A stretch of DNA of 64,000 nt from an uncultured Flavobacteriales bacterium (GCA_943788755.1 CALSRM010000003.1:1798001-1862000), one strand, 5' to 3'. Shown: positions 30,425 through 40,312, counted from the stretch's first letter. Notes: a model not told the origin generated them from the sequence alone. A program made the numbers and translations.

Positions 30425-31138
30425 TTATTTGTCTGTGATCATAGGTGATAGCCATTGAAGATTTTCAGAAAGGTTGATCAACGTATCTGAAAATGCTCCG
30501 GCTTCAATTAGTGCTGTAATGTCACTCTGCAACAAATTTCCTGCGTAGTAATAATCTCTTGATTCTTTAGAGTTATTCATGCGAGATGGAGGAGTTAGTT
30601 CAATCAACTTATCCTTTTCTACTATTTCAAGTAATTTATCGTTGTCCAATAATTTTAATAAGATATCATTATTGTCTAGTTTTTCAATTTGAATCACTTG
30701 CCACATTCCATTATCTTCTAAAATGTTCAGTATAAAATATTTTCCAACTTTCTTTAAAATGATGCTGTTATTTAAACCATGTTCTAAATTCTCTGTAGGC
30801 TTTTGAATAAATAATGTATCTCTAATCAGGCTATACTCTCCTTTATATTCTAGATGGTCTCCTTCAAATTTGTAAATTGTTTTATCACTTTTAATATATG
30901 CAGAAGAAGTGTCAAGCGTGCTTAATGGGATTTTAGTCGTTTCAAAACCAGACTGAACTATCGTGGATTTGCTTATGGTTAAAGTATTTAGTTTGTATTT
31001 CCAGGTGCCTCTATATTTTTTTGGAATTGAAGTTAGACGTTTCCCATCAATAGGTTGTGGTTTGTCAAAATACACCATTTTACAGCCAAGGATTGCTGTA
31101 ACAATTAATACGAGTAAAGTTCTTGTGATTAATTTCAT
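30425..31138 (-). CDS. Lipoprotein of unknown function, translationally coupled to copA
   Basis: Starting at ATG 31138 the product has about 237 residues with a lipoprotein signal: KLITRTLLVLIVTAILGC, the lipobox being ILGC, then KMVYFDKPQPID. The mature part is a beta-strand-rich domain with GTWKYKLNTLTI, KFEGDHLEYKGEYSLIRD and FILNILEDNGMWQVIQIE. There are no Cys, His or Met clusters that would show metal binding. The ATG overlaps the copA stop (ATGA), which is strong evidence of a functional link. A longer in-frame start at 31273 would lie inside copA and lose the signal peptide. I do not recognise the family. Confidence 0.75.
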   Translation of the reverse strand: MKLITRTLLVLIVTAILGCKMVYFDKPQPIDGKRLTSIPKKYRGTWKYKLNTLTISKSTIVQSGFETTKIPLSTLDTSSAYIKSDKTIYKFEGDHLEYKGEYSLIRDTLFIQKPTENLEHGLNNSIILKKVGKYFILNILEDNGMWQVIQIEKLDNNDILLKLLDNDKLLEIVEKDKLIELTPPSRMNNSKESRDYYYAGNLLQSDITALIEAGAFSDTLINLSENLQWLSPMITDK

Positions 31139-33264
31139 TTTTTCACTTTTAGTAATATTGAATTTCCAATTACCACTATATCCGATAACCCCATTGTTGC
31201 AGTTGCTATAATTGGACTTAGAAACCCAAAAGCCGCTACCGGAATGGCCAATACATTGTAAAAGAAGGCCCAAAATAAATTTTGTTTAATTGTTTTAAAA
31301 GTCAGCCTACTGAGGTGGAGTGCTTCGGTTAATTTATCAATTCCATTTGTTCCTAATAATACAACTTGTGCGGTATTTATTGAAACATCTGTTGCGTCAC
31401 CAAAAGAGATGCCAACATTAGCGCGTGCTAGGGCAGGGGCGTCATTAACGCCATCTCCAACCATTACAGTGTTTCCTTTGGAACTATATTCTTGAACTTT
31501 AGCAAGTTTTTCTTCTGGAAGTTGCTCAGCGAAAATAGTTTGAATATTTAATGTTTGAGCAAGGTCATCACATTTACTTTGTTTATCACCACTTAGAAGG
31601 ATAATTTCAATACCTTGATGGGTAAGTTCTGCTATCATTTCCTTCGCTATGGGTTTTATTTCATCTTCGATATCTAATGTTGCTACTAGTTTATGGTTTT
31701 TTAGGATATAAACTTCATGCAATTTGTCATCCGTCAATTCACTCGCCATTCTATATGACCCCACTTTCCAGTTATTACCCATTTCATCGGTTGCAGAAAG
31801 CCCAATTCCTTTTACTTCTTCAATGTCTGATAGCGCAATGGCTTTTGCTTTTTCTTTTAAGTTCTCTACAATTGATTTAGCAATTGGGTGCGCGCTTCTT
31901 CCTTCTATGTTAAATAATACGTCAATAATTTCTTGCTCATTGCCGTCTATTACATTGAGAGATTTGATTGTGAACTTACCCGTGGTTAAAGTTCCTGTTT
32001 TGTCAAAAATAATGGTCTTAGTCTTCGCTAATTCTTCCAGTGTACTTCCTCCTTTTATGAGGATACCTTTTTTTGCGGCTCTACCAATTCCTACCATAAC
32101 TGCTGTTGGTGTCGCTAATCCCATTGCACATGGACAAGAAATAACCAATACGGCTATCGCTTGCAACATACTTTGCTGTGTGCTTAAATCAAAACCAAAT
32201 TTACTGAGTAGAAATGTTGTTAATGAAATACCAAGTACGATAGGAACAAAAATAGCACTGATTCTATCTCCTAATCGCTGAATTTCAGGTTTGTCTTGCT
32301 GTGCGTTTTTGACTAAGTCAATAATTTTGGATAGAACCGTATTTCGTCCAATAGCTTCAGCTTTAACGATTATATTTCCGTCTGTTAGGATAGTGCTACC
32401 AACTACTTTGTCTCCTTTTTCTTTATTTAGCGGAATACTTTCTCCAGATACCATGGACTCATCAATAGTTCCATTTCCTTCCATAATAATTCCATCAATG
32501 GGAATTACATCGCCTGTATTTACCAAGAGTAAATCACCGATTTGAATAGCGTTATAAGTAATTTCTTCGGGCTCTCCGTTTGAATTGAACCGCATAGCAG
32601 TTTTGACTTGCATAGCAGATAAATCCTTAATTGCAGAGGTTGTTTTGGTTATGGAACGATGTTCAAGTAAATTACCAAGTAGTACCAAAGAAACAATCGA
32701 AGCAGAGGTTTCAAAAAACAGAAAATCGTGGGTTAACGGTGTGCCATAGAATGTATATGCACCCCAACTGCTGTAGAAGAAAGCAGATGCTGATCCAATA
32801 AAAATAAGAACATCCATGTTGGGTGCGCCTGTGCGCAATGAGGATAATCCACTTTTTCCAAAGTGAAAAACGCCTAAAATAAAAACGGGAAAAGCTAAAA
32901 AAGCCTGTAAAATCGGATTTTGAATAAACGAATCATGTGGCAAAAACATGTGCGTTATTAAGGGCAAAGTAAAAATTAAGCTAAACCAAAACTTTTTTTC
33001 GATAGATGAAAGTCCTTGCTTTTCATCTATGTCATGTTCTCGAATACGCGATTTGTAGCCGATTTGCGTAATTCCTTTCGCAATTTCATCTGCCGAAATA
33101 GAATTTGGAGCAATAAAAGAAGCTTCCCCTAATGCAAAATTGACTTTAATCTCATCTGCACCCAATTTTTTCAATTGGTTTTCAACCCCAATAGCACAAT
33201 TGGCACAGGTCATTCCTTCCACATCAAGAATGGTTTCTGTTTTTTCTACTGTAGGTTCGTTCAT
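31135..33264 (-). CDS. copA: Copper-translocating P-type ATPase
   Basis: A P1B-type ATPase of 709 residues that exports Cu(I) from the cytosol. In order: one N-terminal heavy-metal domain with C20-x-x-C23 (GMTCANC), membrane helices, the actuator GES motif (SGESIPL, 273-279), the metal-channel CPC at residues 377-379 (ISCPCAMGLATPT), the phosphorylated D421 in DKTGT, HP at 459-460 and the hinge GDGVNDAP at 603-610. In the last helix the family MxxSS is replaced by MGLSD, a variant that may matter for affinity. It leads an apparent operon with a downstream lipoprotein, while DUF6653 and DoxX genes lie upstream on the same strand. No operator site recognised. Confidence 0.95.
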   Translation of the reverse strand: MNEPTVEKTETILDVEGMTCANCAIGVENQLKKLGADEIKVNFALGEASFIAPNSISADEIAKGITQIGYKSRIREHDIDEKQGLSSIEKKFWFSLIFTLPLITHMFLPHDSFIQNPILQAFLAFPVFILGVFHFGKSGLSSLRTGAPNMDVLIFIGSASAFFYSSWGAYTFYGTPLTHDFLFFETSASIVSLVLLGNLLEHRSITKTTSAIKDLSAMQVKTAMRFNSNGEPEEITYNAIQIGDLLLVNTGDVIPIDGIIMEGNGTIDESMVSGESIPLNKEKGDKVVGSTILTDGNIIVKAEAIGRNTVLSKIIDLVKNAQQDKPEIQRLGDRISAIFVPIVLGISLTTFLLSKFGFDLSTQQSMLQAIAVLVISCPCAMGLATPTAVMVGIGRAAKKGILIKGGSTLEELAKTKTIIFDKTGTLTTGKFTIKSLNVIDGNEQEIIDVLFNIEGRSAHPIAKSIVENLKEKAKAIALSDIEEVKGIGLSATDEMGNNWKVGSYRMASELTDDKLHEVYILKNHKLVATLDIEDEIKPIAKEMIAELTHQGIEIILLSGDKQSKCDDLAQTLNIQTIFAEQLPEEKLAKVQEYSSKGNTVMVGDGVNDAPALARANVGISFGDATDVSINTAQVVLLGTNGIDKLTEALHLSRLTFKTIKQNLFWAFFYNVLAIPVAAFGFLSPIIATATMGLSDIVVIGNSILLKVKK

Positions 33265-33305
33265 TACAGCACTAAGGTACGAACTTTAATAGAATCAAAC
33301 TGGTT

Positions 33306-33791
33306 TTAATATTCCCAATTACTATATTCTGTATGCTTTTCTTTCATGTTTTCAAATAGATAAACCATTCTATCTAAAAACCACATTTTTCCCGCATAGA
33401 TCAATACCATCCCAAGTAGGGTAGTCCAAAAATGAAAACTGTATAACCCATAAATAAGAAAAGGTAAGCCCGATCCATTAATAGTGTTTAATAGCATCGC
33501 CATAAATGCATACTCTTTAGGAATCGGAACTTTTTTACGGTTGATCCAAACGCGTTCGCCCAATACTGCTTTAGAAGCCCAATTTTTTGTTGACTTCGGT
33601 TTTTTAAATGCTTTCGGGTTAAGAATTAACCAAATAACGAGTAGTCCCACAATTATCCATGCATACCAGCTAATCCAGACTCTGCTCCATATAGCAAAAA
33701 CTAAAAAAGGAAGGGTTATCATTCTTGTCCATACACTCATAGGGTTCGCGTGTTTTTCCCATGTTTCATCTTTCATGTTAAGCAATCCCAT
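33306..33791 (-). CDS. DUF6653-like integral membrane protein
   Basis: The 161-residue protein (or 156 from a second ATG at 33776) has the sequence WEKHANPMSVWTRM near the start and WIVGLLVIWLILNPKAF, which I associate with the DUF6653 family. About four membrane segments are present, with a conserved charged loop (ERVWINRKKVPIPKEYAF). Function unknown. It ends 41 bases before copA and runs in the same direction, so they are possibly co-transcribed. Confidence 0.6.
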   Translation of the reverse strand: MGLLNMKDETWEKHANPMSVWTRMITLPFLVFAIWSRVWISWYAWIIVGLLVIWLILNPKAFKKPKSTKNWASKAVLGERVWINRKKVPIPKEYAFMAMLLNTINGSGLPFLIYGLYSFHFWTTLLGMVLIYAGKMWFLDRMVYLFENMKEKHTEYSNWEY

Positions 33792-33920
33792 ATTTTGGTT
33801 GTTGATTAAGTTTGGTTACTTCTTATAACGCTAAGGCACCAAAGCAATAGGTGTTTTTAAATTGCCTACAAAGCATAGATTGGGCGTAGGCCAAACGTTC
33901 TTTTTGATTCTTAAAGTTAA

Positions 33921-34280
33921 TCAATTCTTATACTTCTTGTAAATCCACCATCCCGCATATATCATTACGCCTTGAATCGAAATCCTCACTAAAGCTATCG
34001 TTTTAGTGCCAATGAAGGGTTCTTCTTTGAGCATATCCCATACGTGAATTGGCAGGAAAATAATCATCAAAAGCATAAAACCGAGTCCGCCATATTTTCT
34101 AAACTTCGGAATTATCAAACCAAGCCCAATGGCTGCTTCAGCAATTATAGCGAATAAATGTGCTGTAAATTCTGGAATAAAGCTGGGAATTAGTGCTGAA
34201 TATATTTTAGGAAAGGCAACATGGCCAATAGCTCCTAAAATCATAGTTATAGCTATAAATATTGAGGTGATTTTCTTCAT
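33921..34280 (-). CDS. DoxX-like small membrane protein
   Basis: The 119-residue protein has four membrane segments and the DoxX-family layout: helix one followed by GAIGHVAFPKIYSALIPSFI, then AIIAEAAIGLGLIIPKFRKY and FLPIHVWDMLKEEPF. DoxX-like proteins are often found in redox or stress clusters; their chemistry is not settled. It is 24 bases after the upstream membrane protein gene and probably in one operon with it. Confidence 0.75.
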   Translation of the reverse strand: MKKITSIFIAITMILGAIGHVAFPKIYSALIPSFIPEFTAHLFAIIAEAAIGLGLIIPKFRKYGGLGFMLLMIIFLPIHVWDMLKEEPFIGTKTIALVRISIQGVMIYAGWWIYKKYKN

Positions 34281-34304
34281 TGTTGTATGCCGTTTTTGTT
34301 TTAT

Positions 34305-34727
34305 TCATTTTTCATTCGGGTCATCTTGATTGGACTTGTTAAAAAGTCTTGACCAATTACTTCTTTTAAATAGGGCAAAAAATTCCATACCATTCAACCA
34401 TACTATATATGAAAGAGAGAGTATAGCATAAACAAGTATCACAGGAATAAAGAGCAGTGACTTACTGGGCAGTGCTTTGATAAGCCACAACAATGGTAAT
34501 CCAAAAACAGGCAATACCGCAAATATTTTTAGAAAGGGAACTTCCCCATAGCTGATTCTAATTATGGGAGCACAGATTGCCCAACCAAATACAGCTCCTA
34601 AAAAAAAGCTACTAAACCAATTTCCAGATAAATTTGAGGAATTAAAAACCATTGTACCAGTGGTAAGCGAAACAATTAAAAATACGATTATGATGAGCAA
34701 AAGGCTCTTAGGGTTTTTACTTTTCAT
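34305..34727 (-). CDS. Small membrane protein of unknown function
   Basis: A 140-residue protein with a basic N-terminus and four hydrophobic helices (LLLIIIVFLIVSL, SFFLGAVFGWAI, FAVLPVFGLPLLWLI, LFIPVILVYAILSL), ending in a charged tail (NKSNQDDPNEK). I do not recognise the family. It is the first gene of the minus-strand group that runs into the DoxX, DUF6653 and copA genes, so a role linked to membrane or metal stress is possible but unproven. Confidence 0.65.
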   Translation of the reverse strand: MKSKNPKSLLLIIIVFLIVSLTTGTMVFNSSNLSGNWFSSFFLGAVFGWAICAPIIRISYGEVPFLKIFAVLPVFGLPLLWLIKALPSKSLLFIPVILVYAILSLSYIVWLNGMEFFALFKRSNWSRLFNKSNQDDPNEK

Positions 34728-34909
34728 GCTGTGTGATTGATGTGACTAGAGGTCATGTTTTTTTTTCGTTAAAATTCAAGTTTTTCCTTATGGTTCTGAA
34801 TTTATCTAATCAGATACAACGTTTAGCTAAAGTAAGCAAAATCGGTTTGGTAGTTTAGGGGATTGGTTAAGATAAGTCTAAATTAATTTATGCAATTTGA
34901 TTGAATTGC

Positions 34910-35314
34910 TTATTCCTTTTTAATAATTGGTTCTGAAAATAGTACTTTGTTGTTGTCCCATTTATAGGGGTAATATAAATTGGTAATCGGATGTTGGTTT
35001 CCTTCATGAATCTCAATACAAATAGCATCTTTTATATTTAATTCTGTTTTATGTAGAATACCATCAAAACAGATAGTCCACACTTTGATTCTTTTGATGT
35101 AGGCCAATCGATTTAATTTATTAGAGAGGTATTCAATTCTACTTTCTTTTAATTCCATGTTGAGTGCTGGATCTTCTATGATTATTTCATTTTGCATATT
35201 GAGAAAAGCCCCAAATGGAATCAGCGTTTGGTTGGATTCGATGATTTTTTTGGCATAAGAATAGCAAACTTCTTGTAAGATTAATTTCTCCTCAGTTATT
35301 TCTTGACTACTCAT
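34910..35314 (-). CDS. Hypothetical cytosolic protein
   Basis: The 134-residue protein is soluble, mixed alpha/beta, with no signal or membrane segment. Recognisable stretches are SYAKKIIESNQTLIPFGAFL at the start and CIEIHEGNQHPITNLYYPYK near the end. The length and composition resemble small single-domain proteins such as immunity proteins, but no family is recognised. It is between the membrane-protein operon and the dipeptidase gene, separated by about 140-180 bases on each side. Confidence 0.6.
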   Translation of the reverse strand: MSSQEITEEKLILQEVCYSYAKKIIESNQTLIPFGAFLNMQNEIIIEDPALNMELKESRIEYLSNKLNRLAYIKRIKVWTICFDGILHKTELNIKDAICIEIHEGNQHPITNLYYPYKWDNNKVLFSEPIIKKE

Positions 35315-35452
35315 TTTATCAGTTACGTTTTATATACGGTGAGTTTAACTAACGCTTTTGGGTTGATATGTGTTTGTTTTAACCACTCCAACTGCAAAAG
35401 CGAATGTGTTTTATGGTTTTCTTATGTTTTTCCTTTCAATGCTGATGTGAAC

Positions 35453-36442
35453 TTACTTCCACAGTTCAATAAGATAGCGCATCACATTTTTACTACTTAT
35501 GCTTTCAATGGCTTCTGGTGAAACCTGCTCGGAAATTTTTTGAATGATAGACGGGTAGCAGCTAGCATCTTCATGTTCTTCAAAGTAATAAGGAACTCTT
35601 GACGGGTCAGGATGATTGCCAGTAGAGAAATAATCGGCTCCAAAGCAAATAGAGTTGAAACCTCCAAGATTAATTCCGTAATTCATATGTTGATAAAGGG
35701 CATTAGAGTTCTTGTTGTTCACAAACGCTCTTAAGAAATTGACTCCAATGACTCCATCTCGTTTGATGATTTCTTTTGCAATATTGTCAGAGAGGTTCCG
35801 TACATGGTTGAATACCTTTCTGTAATTTGAATGACTGGCTAGAATAGGTACTTCCAAGTTATATTCGGAGAGGTAATCCAAAATATCTTGAGCTAAGGCG
35901 TCACTGGCATGTGAAAAATCAACTGCAATTTTTTTTCCATTCAAATACTGAAGTAATTTTTCCCCATCTTTCTTAAGCCCTGCAACACTATTATTTCCTC
36001 CTCCAAATCTATTTTCTGCGTGATGCGTAAAACTGATATATAAGATTCGTTTTGTGTTGGTAATGATTCTCTCCAGACGCTCAAAACCAATTTTCAATGG
36101 CTCATCCTCTTCGCAAAATCCGGAGGCGTTTTCAATTGCTGCAATCATGCCTAGCTTCGACGAAGCAGCAATTTGATTCAACGTGTTTATGTCATGAACC
36201 AAGGTGCAGTCATTCGGGTACTCGGCTAGCAATGATGCAAAAATCTCACTCTGTCTCAATGCTAATGCCGTGCTTCCATTTTCGGTGGCCGTAAAAATAG
36301 CCATTACCTGCAGTTTCACATTTCCTTCAGCCAAGGCCGGAAAGGAACAGCCAATTCCTTCTCGTTTAAAGGGGTTTGGATTAGGCATATTCAACATATG
36401 CGCGAGCAAATCGCAATGTAGATCAATAACTGGGTACTTCAT
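35453..36442 (-). CDS. M19-family (renal-type) membrane dipeptidase homologue
   Basis: The 329-residue cytosolic protein matches the zinc dipeptidase family M19. It starts VIDLHCDLLAHML with the HxD pair at H9 and D11, followed by the bridging-Glu region (MIAAIENASGF), FSHASDALAQDI and ILASHSNYRKV with metal-ligand histidines, and GVIGVNFLRAFV. It has no signal peptide, as is usual for bacterial members, and hydrolyses dipeptides, often with D-residues at the C-terminal position. Length is at the shorter end for the family. It stands alone. Confidence 0.88.
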   Translation of the reverse strand: MKYPVIDLHCDLLAHMLNMPNPNPFKREGIGCSFPALAEGNVKLQVMAIFTATENGSTALALRQSEIFASLLAEYPNDCTLVHDINTLNQIAASSKLGMIAAIENASGFCEEDEPLKIGFERLERIITNTKRILYISFTHHAENRFGGGNNSVAGLKKDGEKLLQYLNGKKIAVDFSHASDALAQDILDYLSEYNLEVPILASHSNYRKVFNHVRNLSDNIAKEIIKRDGVIGVNFLRAFVNNKNSNALYQHMNYGINLGGFNSICFGADYFSTGNHPDPSRVPYYFEEHEDASCYPSIIQKISEQVSPEAIESISSKNVMRYLIELWK

Positions 36443-37091
36443 TTATGTATTTAATTTTATAGTGGTTTTTTATAGTTGGCTGGCCATTAGATTTACGTTG
36501 CTTGTCAAAGTTTATTATTCTTTTTTGAGATTAAGGCCTACTCTAAATTGAATTTTCGGGTTCTTTGCATGTTATAGGAGAATTAGGAAATGCGTCTTGA
36601 AATATTTCCAAAACTCTTCGTTTTTCTTTTTGACTATGAATTCTCTTCATGTAATTAAATGTTGGTCCAAAAGTAAATCCAAAAATCTAACTCATTTAGT
36701 CTTGTTCAGTTAAATACATACTTTAGACAATGGGTTATTACTGTATATTTTATTATTAGCTGATTTTTATGTCAACCTATTTTAGTACGATGCCTCATTT
36801 TTAATTGTAATCAAATGGCTATACCATATTTGGTCGTTTTTTGGATATACCATTAGTGTACATATCTACTATGGTCTTAACTACAAATTTAGTGAATCTA
36901 AAGGACTTTGGATAGGTTCAAATGAATTGACTGCCACATGGGTGTAAATCTAAGTAGTTTGGATACTATTCTGCCCAAGTAGGTGAGTAACAAATTAAAA
37001 TTACATAATATCATCAAATATATCACAACTCAATCAATTAGGCTCTTTGTTATTTTTATGTTAAGCTCTAATCAATAAAATCAATTTTCTG
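36443..37091. other. Intergenic stretch with a possible gene remnant
   Basis: About 650 AT-rich bases between the dipeptidase and the metal cassette. On the minus strand 36543-36686 is open and reads FGFTFGPTFNYMKRIHSQKE, then a helical segment ending in stop. It looks like the tail of a lost gene. The part from 36700 to 37080 has many stops on all frames; I see no RNA gene or repeat in it. Confidence 0.4.
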
Positions 37092-37099
37092 TATATTTG
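37092..37099 (+). promoter_or_regulatory. -7 box upstream of the HYC_CC_PP gene
   Basis: TATATTTG is an exact TAnnTTTG match. It ends eight bases before ATG 37108, so the transcript would be nearly leaderless. This also argues against GTG 37099 as the start codon. Confidence 0.5.
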
Positions 37100-37107
37100 T
37101 GTCAGTA

Positions 37108-37545
37108 ATGAAAAGATTAGTTTCCATATTTCTAATGTTAACCGTATTGATTGCTTCAATAGGAGTGTCTGTTAATACGCATATATGCAAGAAAGAAGGA
37201 GTAATTAAGTCCTATTTTGTTGATTTTGGAGAATGTGTCTGTGAGGTAGAAATAGAAGAAGCTCCTGCCCACAAATGCTGTCATAAACAAACAGTAGAAA
37301 AAACAGAACAAAAAGGCTGTTGCCAGGATGAAACAGCTTTTTTTCAATTGAGATTTTGATTATGTAACGCAAATAGAGAACGTTTCATTAAACCCAGATT
37401 TGCTTGTTTACTTCGGCTTTGATTTACAACTATTTTTACCCCTCTTAATATTGAAGAAAATGCAAATATTGTTGAATTTAACCATTATTCACCCCCAATT
37501 CCCGATCGGGATATTCCTATTCTTATCCAGTCTTTCTTAATTTGA
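37108..37545 (+). pseudogene. HYC_CC_PP-family exported protein, two compensating frameshifts
   Basis: From ATG 37108 the frame gives a signal peptide (KRLVSIFLMLTVLIASIGVS), then the family motifs HICKKEGV, AHKCCHKQ and KGCCQDE, and stops early at 37359. The same family normally ends in a PP..RDIP..IQSFLI-like motif. Exactly that (HYSPPIPDRDIPILIQSFL) is encoded at 37480-37542 in the original frame, while the bridge (DYVTQIENVSLNPDLLVYFG) is in the neighbouring frame. One surplus T near 37353-37356 and one missing base near 37435-37440 restore about 145 residues. Cys-rich proteins of this kind accompany copper-linked TonB receptors. Either a decayed gene or base-calling errors in homopolymers. 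Confidence 0.72.
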
Positions 37546-37633
37546 TTTTTATTGTTAGCTACAGTAAAAATAGCACGTGTAAGCTTTCCTCTATTGGATA
37601 GCTAGAGTATTAATAACAATAAAAATTATACAG

Positions 37634-37978
37634 ATGAAAAATTTACTAATAATAGTACTTACTATAATATCAACTACTGCTTTTGGTCAAAAGCAAAAAA
37701 CTAAATACCAAGAAATCAATTTTAAAGTATCTGGAGTTTGTGAAATGTGCGAAGATCGTATTGAAAAAGTACTGGATGCACCAGGTATTCGGGTTGCGGA
37801 ATGGGATGTAGATACACATAACTGCAAAGTAATATTTAATACAACTAAGATAACAGAACTGGCAATACATAAAATAGTTGCTGGCGCCGGACACGACACC
37901 GATAAGGTAAAAGCGAGTAAGGAAAGTTATGATAATTTACATGGCTGCTGTAAGTATAGATCGGATGTAAATCATTAA
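37634..37978 (+). CDS. Periplasmic heavy-metal-associated (HMA) domain protein
   Basis: The 114-residue protein has a signal peptide (residues 1-19, ending TTAFGQ) and one ferredoxin-like HMA fold with the metal site GVCEMC (C36, C39). Unlike cytosolic CopZ it carries a signal, so it acts in the periplasm or is anchored there. A second Cys pair (GCCKY) near the C-terminus may take part in metal binding. It lies 12 bases before the TonB-dependent receptor gene, and together with the HYC_CC_PP gene forms the cassette often seen near copA in this phylum. Substrate is most likely Cu(I); this is inferred from family and context. Confidence 0.85.
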   Translation: MKNLLIIVLTIISTTAFGQKQKTKYQEINFKVSGVCEMCEDRIEKVLDAPGIRVAEWDVDTHNCKVIFNTTKITELAIHKIVAGAGHDTDKVKASKESYDNLHGCCKYRSDVNH

Positions 37979-37990
37979 TTTCTTCTTTTT

Positions 37991-40279
37991 ATGAAAGCTG
38001 CAGCTAAACAAGTTGTAACTGTTCTTTTTCTGTTAGTTTCTTCGGTTGCGTTTACGCAAAAAGAAGATAAAACAGTAGTCGAAGGACAGGTTTACGAATT
38101 AGATTTAAAGGATTCTGTTGCTCCATTACCCGGAGCAAATATCCATTTTCCAGGAACAACTATTGGCGTTTCTACAGACGCTGATGGTTATTTCAAACTG
38201 GAGAGTTTAAACCATTACACACAAATTGTTGTTACGTTTATTGGTTTTGAACCGGATACAATTGATATTCCTAAAAGGAAGAAAATGTTGAATATAGTAT
38301 TGAAAAATGGGAGCATTCTTCCTGGTGTGGAAGTACTTGTTAAAAAAGGAAATTATACAATTTCCAAATTCTCTGTGAGAAATGCACATACCATGAATAC
38401 AGGGGAGTTAAGAAAAGCTGCTTGTTGTAATCTGGCAGAAAGTTTTGAGACCAATCCTTCCATTGACGCAAGTTTTACGGATGCTGTTACGGGCACTAAG
38501 CAAATACAAATGCTTGGCTTATCCGGTAAGTATGTACAGATTATGCAAGACAATATTCCTATGATTCGAGGTCTTTCTACTATTTATGGATTTGAATATG
38601 TTCCCGGAAGTTGGATTAATTCTGTTCAAGTTTCTAAGGGGACTGGTTCTGTAGTGAACGGCTATGAAAGTATGACGGGCAAATTAATTTAGATTGGAAA
38701 AAACCGGGGAATGCTGAAAAATTACATTTAAACCTTTTTGGTAACCAAGCGGGTCGAATGGAACTCAACTTAAATTTAAACAGAATTGTTTCGAAAAAGT
38801 GGGAATCCACACTGTTGATGCATGCGAAATACCAAGCTTTAGAAATAGATAATAATGCCGATGGTTTTTTGGATAGACCACTTGACGAAAATTTTATCAT
38901 TCATAACCAATGGAATTATACGGGTACTATACTTCATATGGAATATGGTGTTGGCGCACTTACATTTTAGCAGTCTTGCGGGTAAAGGTGTAACAGATAA
39001 ACAATTAGCACAGGATAATCTGCAAAACCCATATAAAGTTTCTTCTACAACAAATAGGGGGCAGGCTTTTGCCAAGATTGGCTATTTATTTCCGGACGAG
39101 CAATATAAAAGTATGGCTGTTCAGTTTTCAGGAGTATATCACGATCATCAATCTTTGTTTGGTAACAGGCAATATTTAGGGAAACAGACAAGTGGATATG
39201 CGAACTTCATTTACCAAGATGAAATTGGTAAAAAACAAGAGCAAAATTTTAAAACTGGGTTTAGCCTTGTTTACGATCTTTACGAGGAATCACTTCAAAA
39301 CAATGATACATCTATTGTTCAACAATACAACTTAGAAGAGGTTGTGCCAGGTGCATATTTTGAATATAATTTAACGAAATCAAAATTAGGTCTGGTAGCA
39401 GGTGTAAGAGCAGATTACCATTCTGTTTACGGGGCTTTTATAACACCAAGAGTGAATATGCGGTATAATTTCACTGAAAAAAATGCGCTTAAAATTTCAG
39501 CTGGTAGAGGAAGAAGAACACCCAATCTAATTATGGAAAACGTAGGCTTATTAGCAACTTCTAGAAATTGGATAATAGAAAATGATGTTAACCTTCCTGG
39601 TTTCGGTTTGAAGCAGGAAAGCGCGTGGAATTTTGGCTTCGGATTTAATCAAGATTTCGAGATTTTGTTTAGAGGAGGGAATATTAATGTAGATTTTTAT
39701 CATACGCTTTTTGAGAATCAAATAATTGTTGATTTAGATTACCATCCGCAAGAGGTGTATTTCTACAATTTAGAAGGACAATCTTTTTCGAATTCTTTTC
39801 AAATAGAAGTAAATTACGATATTTCCAAAAGGATGGATATTCGGTTAGCATATCGTTTTTTAGATGTTCAAAAAGATTTCAAAGTTGGAATGCTTTCAAA
39901 GCCATTATTAGCTCAAAACAAGGGGTTTGTTAATTTATCTTATGAAACAAAAAAGAATGATAAAGAAGGCCAATGGAAGTTTGATATTACCAGTCAATTG
40001 GTTGGAGAACAAAGAATTCCTTCAACTAGTTTAAATCCTTCTGAGTTTATTGTATCATCGAAATCTCCTTCTTACATGCTGTTAAGTGCACAAATTACAA
40101 AAGTGTTTTCTAAAAAATTCGAATTTTATATTGGGGGGGAAAACCTCACTAATTTTATTCAAAACGATCCAATTATACAAGCTGAAAACCCCTACGGAGA
40201 GTATTTTGATAGTTCGCTTATTTGGGCACCTGTTTTTGGTAGAATGGTTTACGGCGGCCTGCGTTGGACAATTGAATAG
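37991..40279 (+). pseudogene. TonB-dependent receptor (metal/copper-type), two compensating frameshifts
   Basis: An outer-membrane receptor of about 762 residues. A signal peptide (TVLFLLVSSVAFTQ) is followed by a CarboxypepD_reg-like domain (VEGQVYELDLKDS to NIVLKNGS), a plug with the distinctive AACCNLAESFETNPSID, and a 22-strand barrel. The frame breaks after SMTGKLI at 38690. Adding one C to GGGC restores SMTGQINLDWKKPGNAEK in the frame that runs through 38758-38970, and near 38960 the original frame resumes (FSSLAGKGVTDKQ) up to the stop. The two single-base changes compensate, leaving the overall length divisible by three. The final residues (GLRWTIE) look like a normal barrel end. Pseudogene or sequencing error. 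Confidence 0.82.
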
Positions 40280-40312
40280 GCAATAATATTAGCATTAATA
40301 GGTTGAGCTGAT

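Noticed and set aside
36204-36551. Plus-strand frame of 115 codons opposite the dipeptidase gene
   Set aside because: Overlaps the M19 dipeptidase on the other strand; no conserved features.
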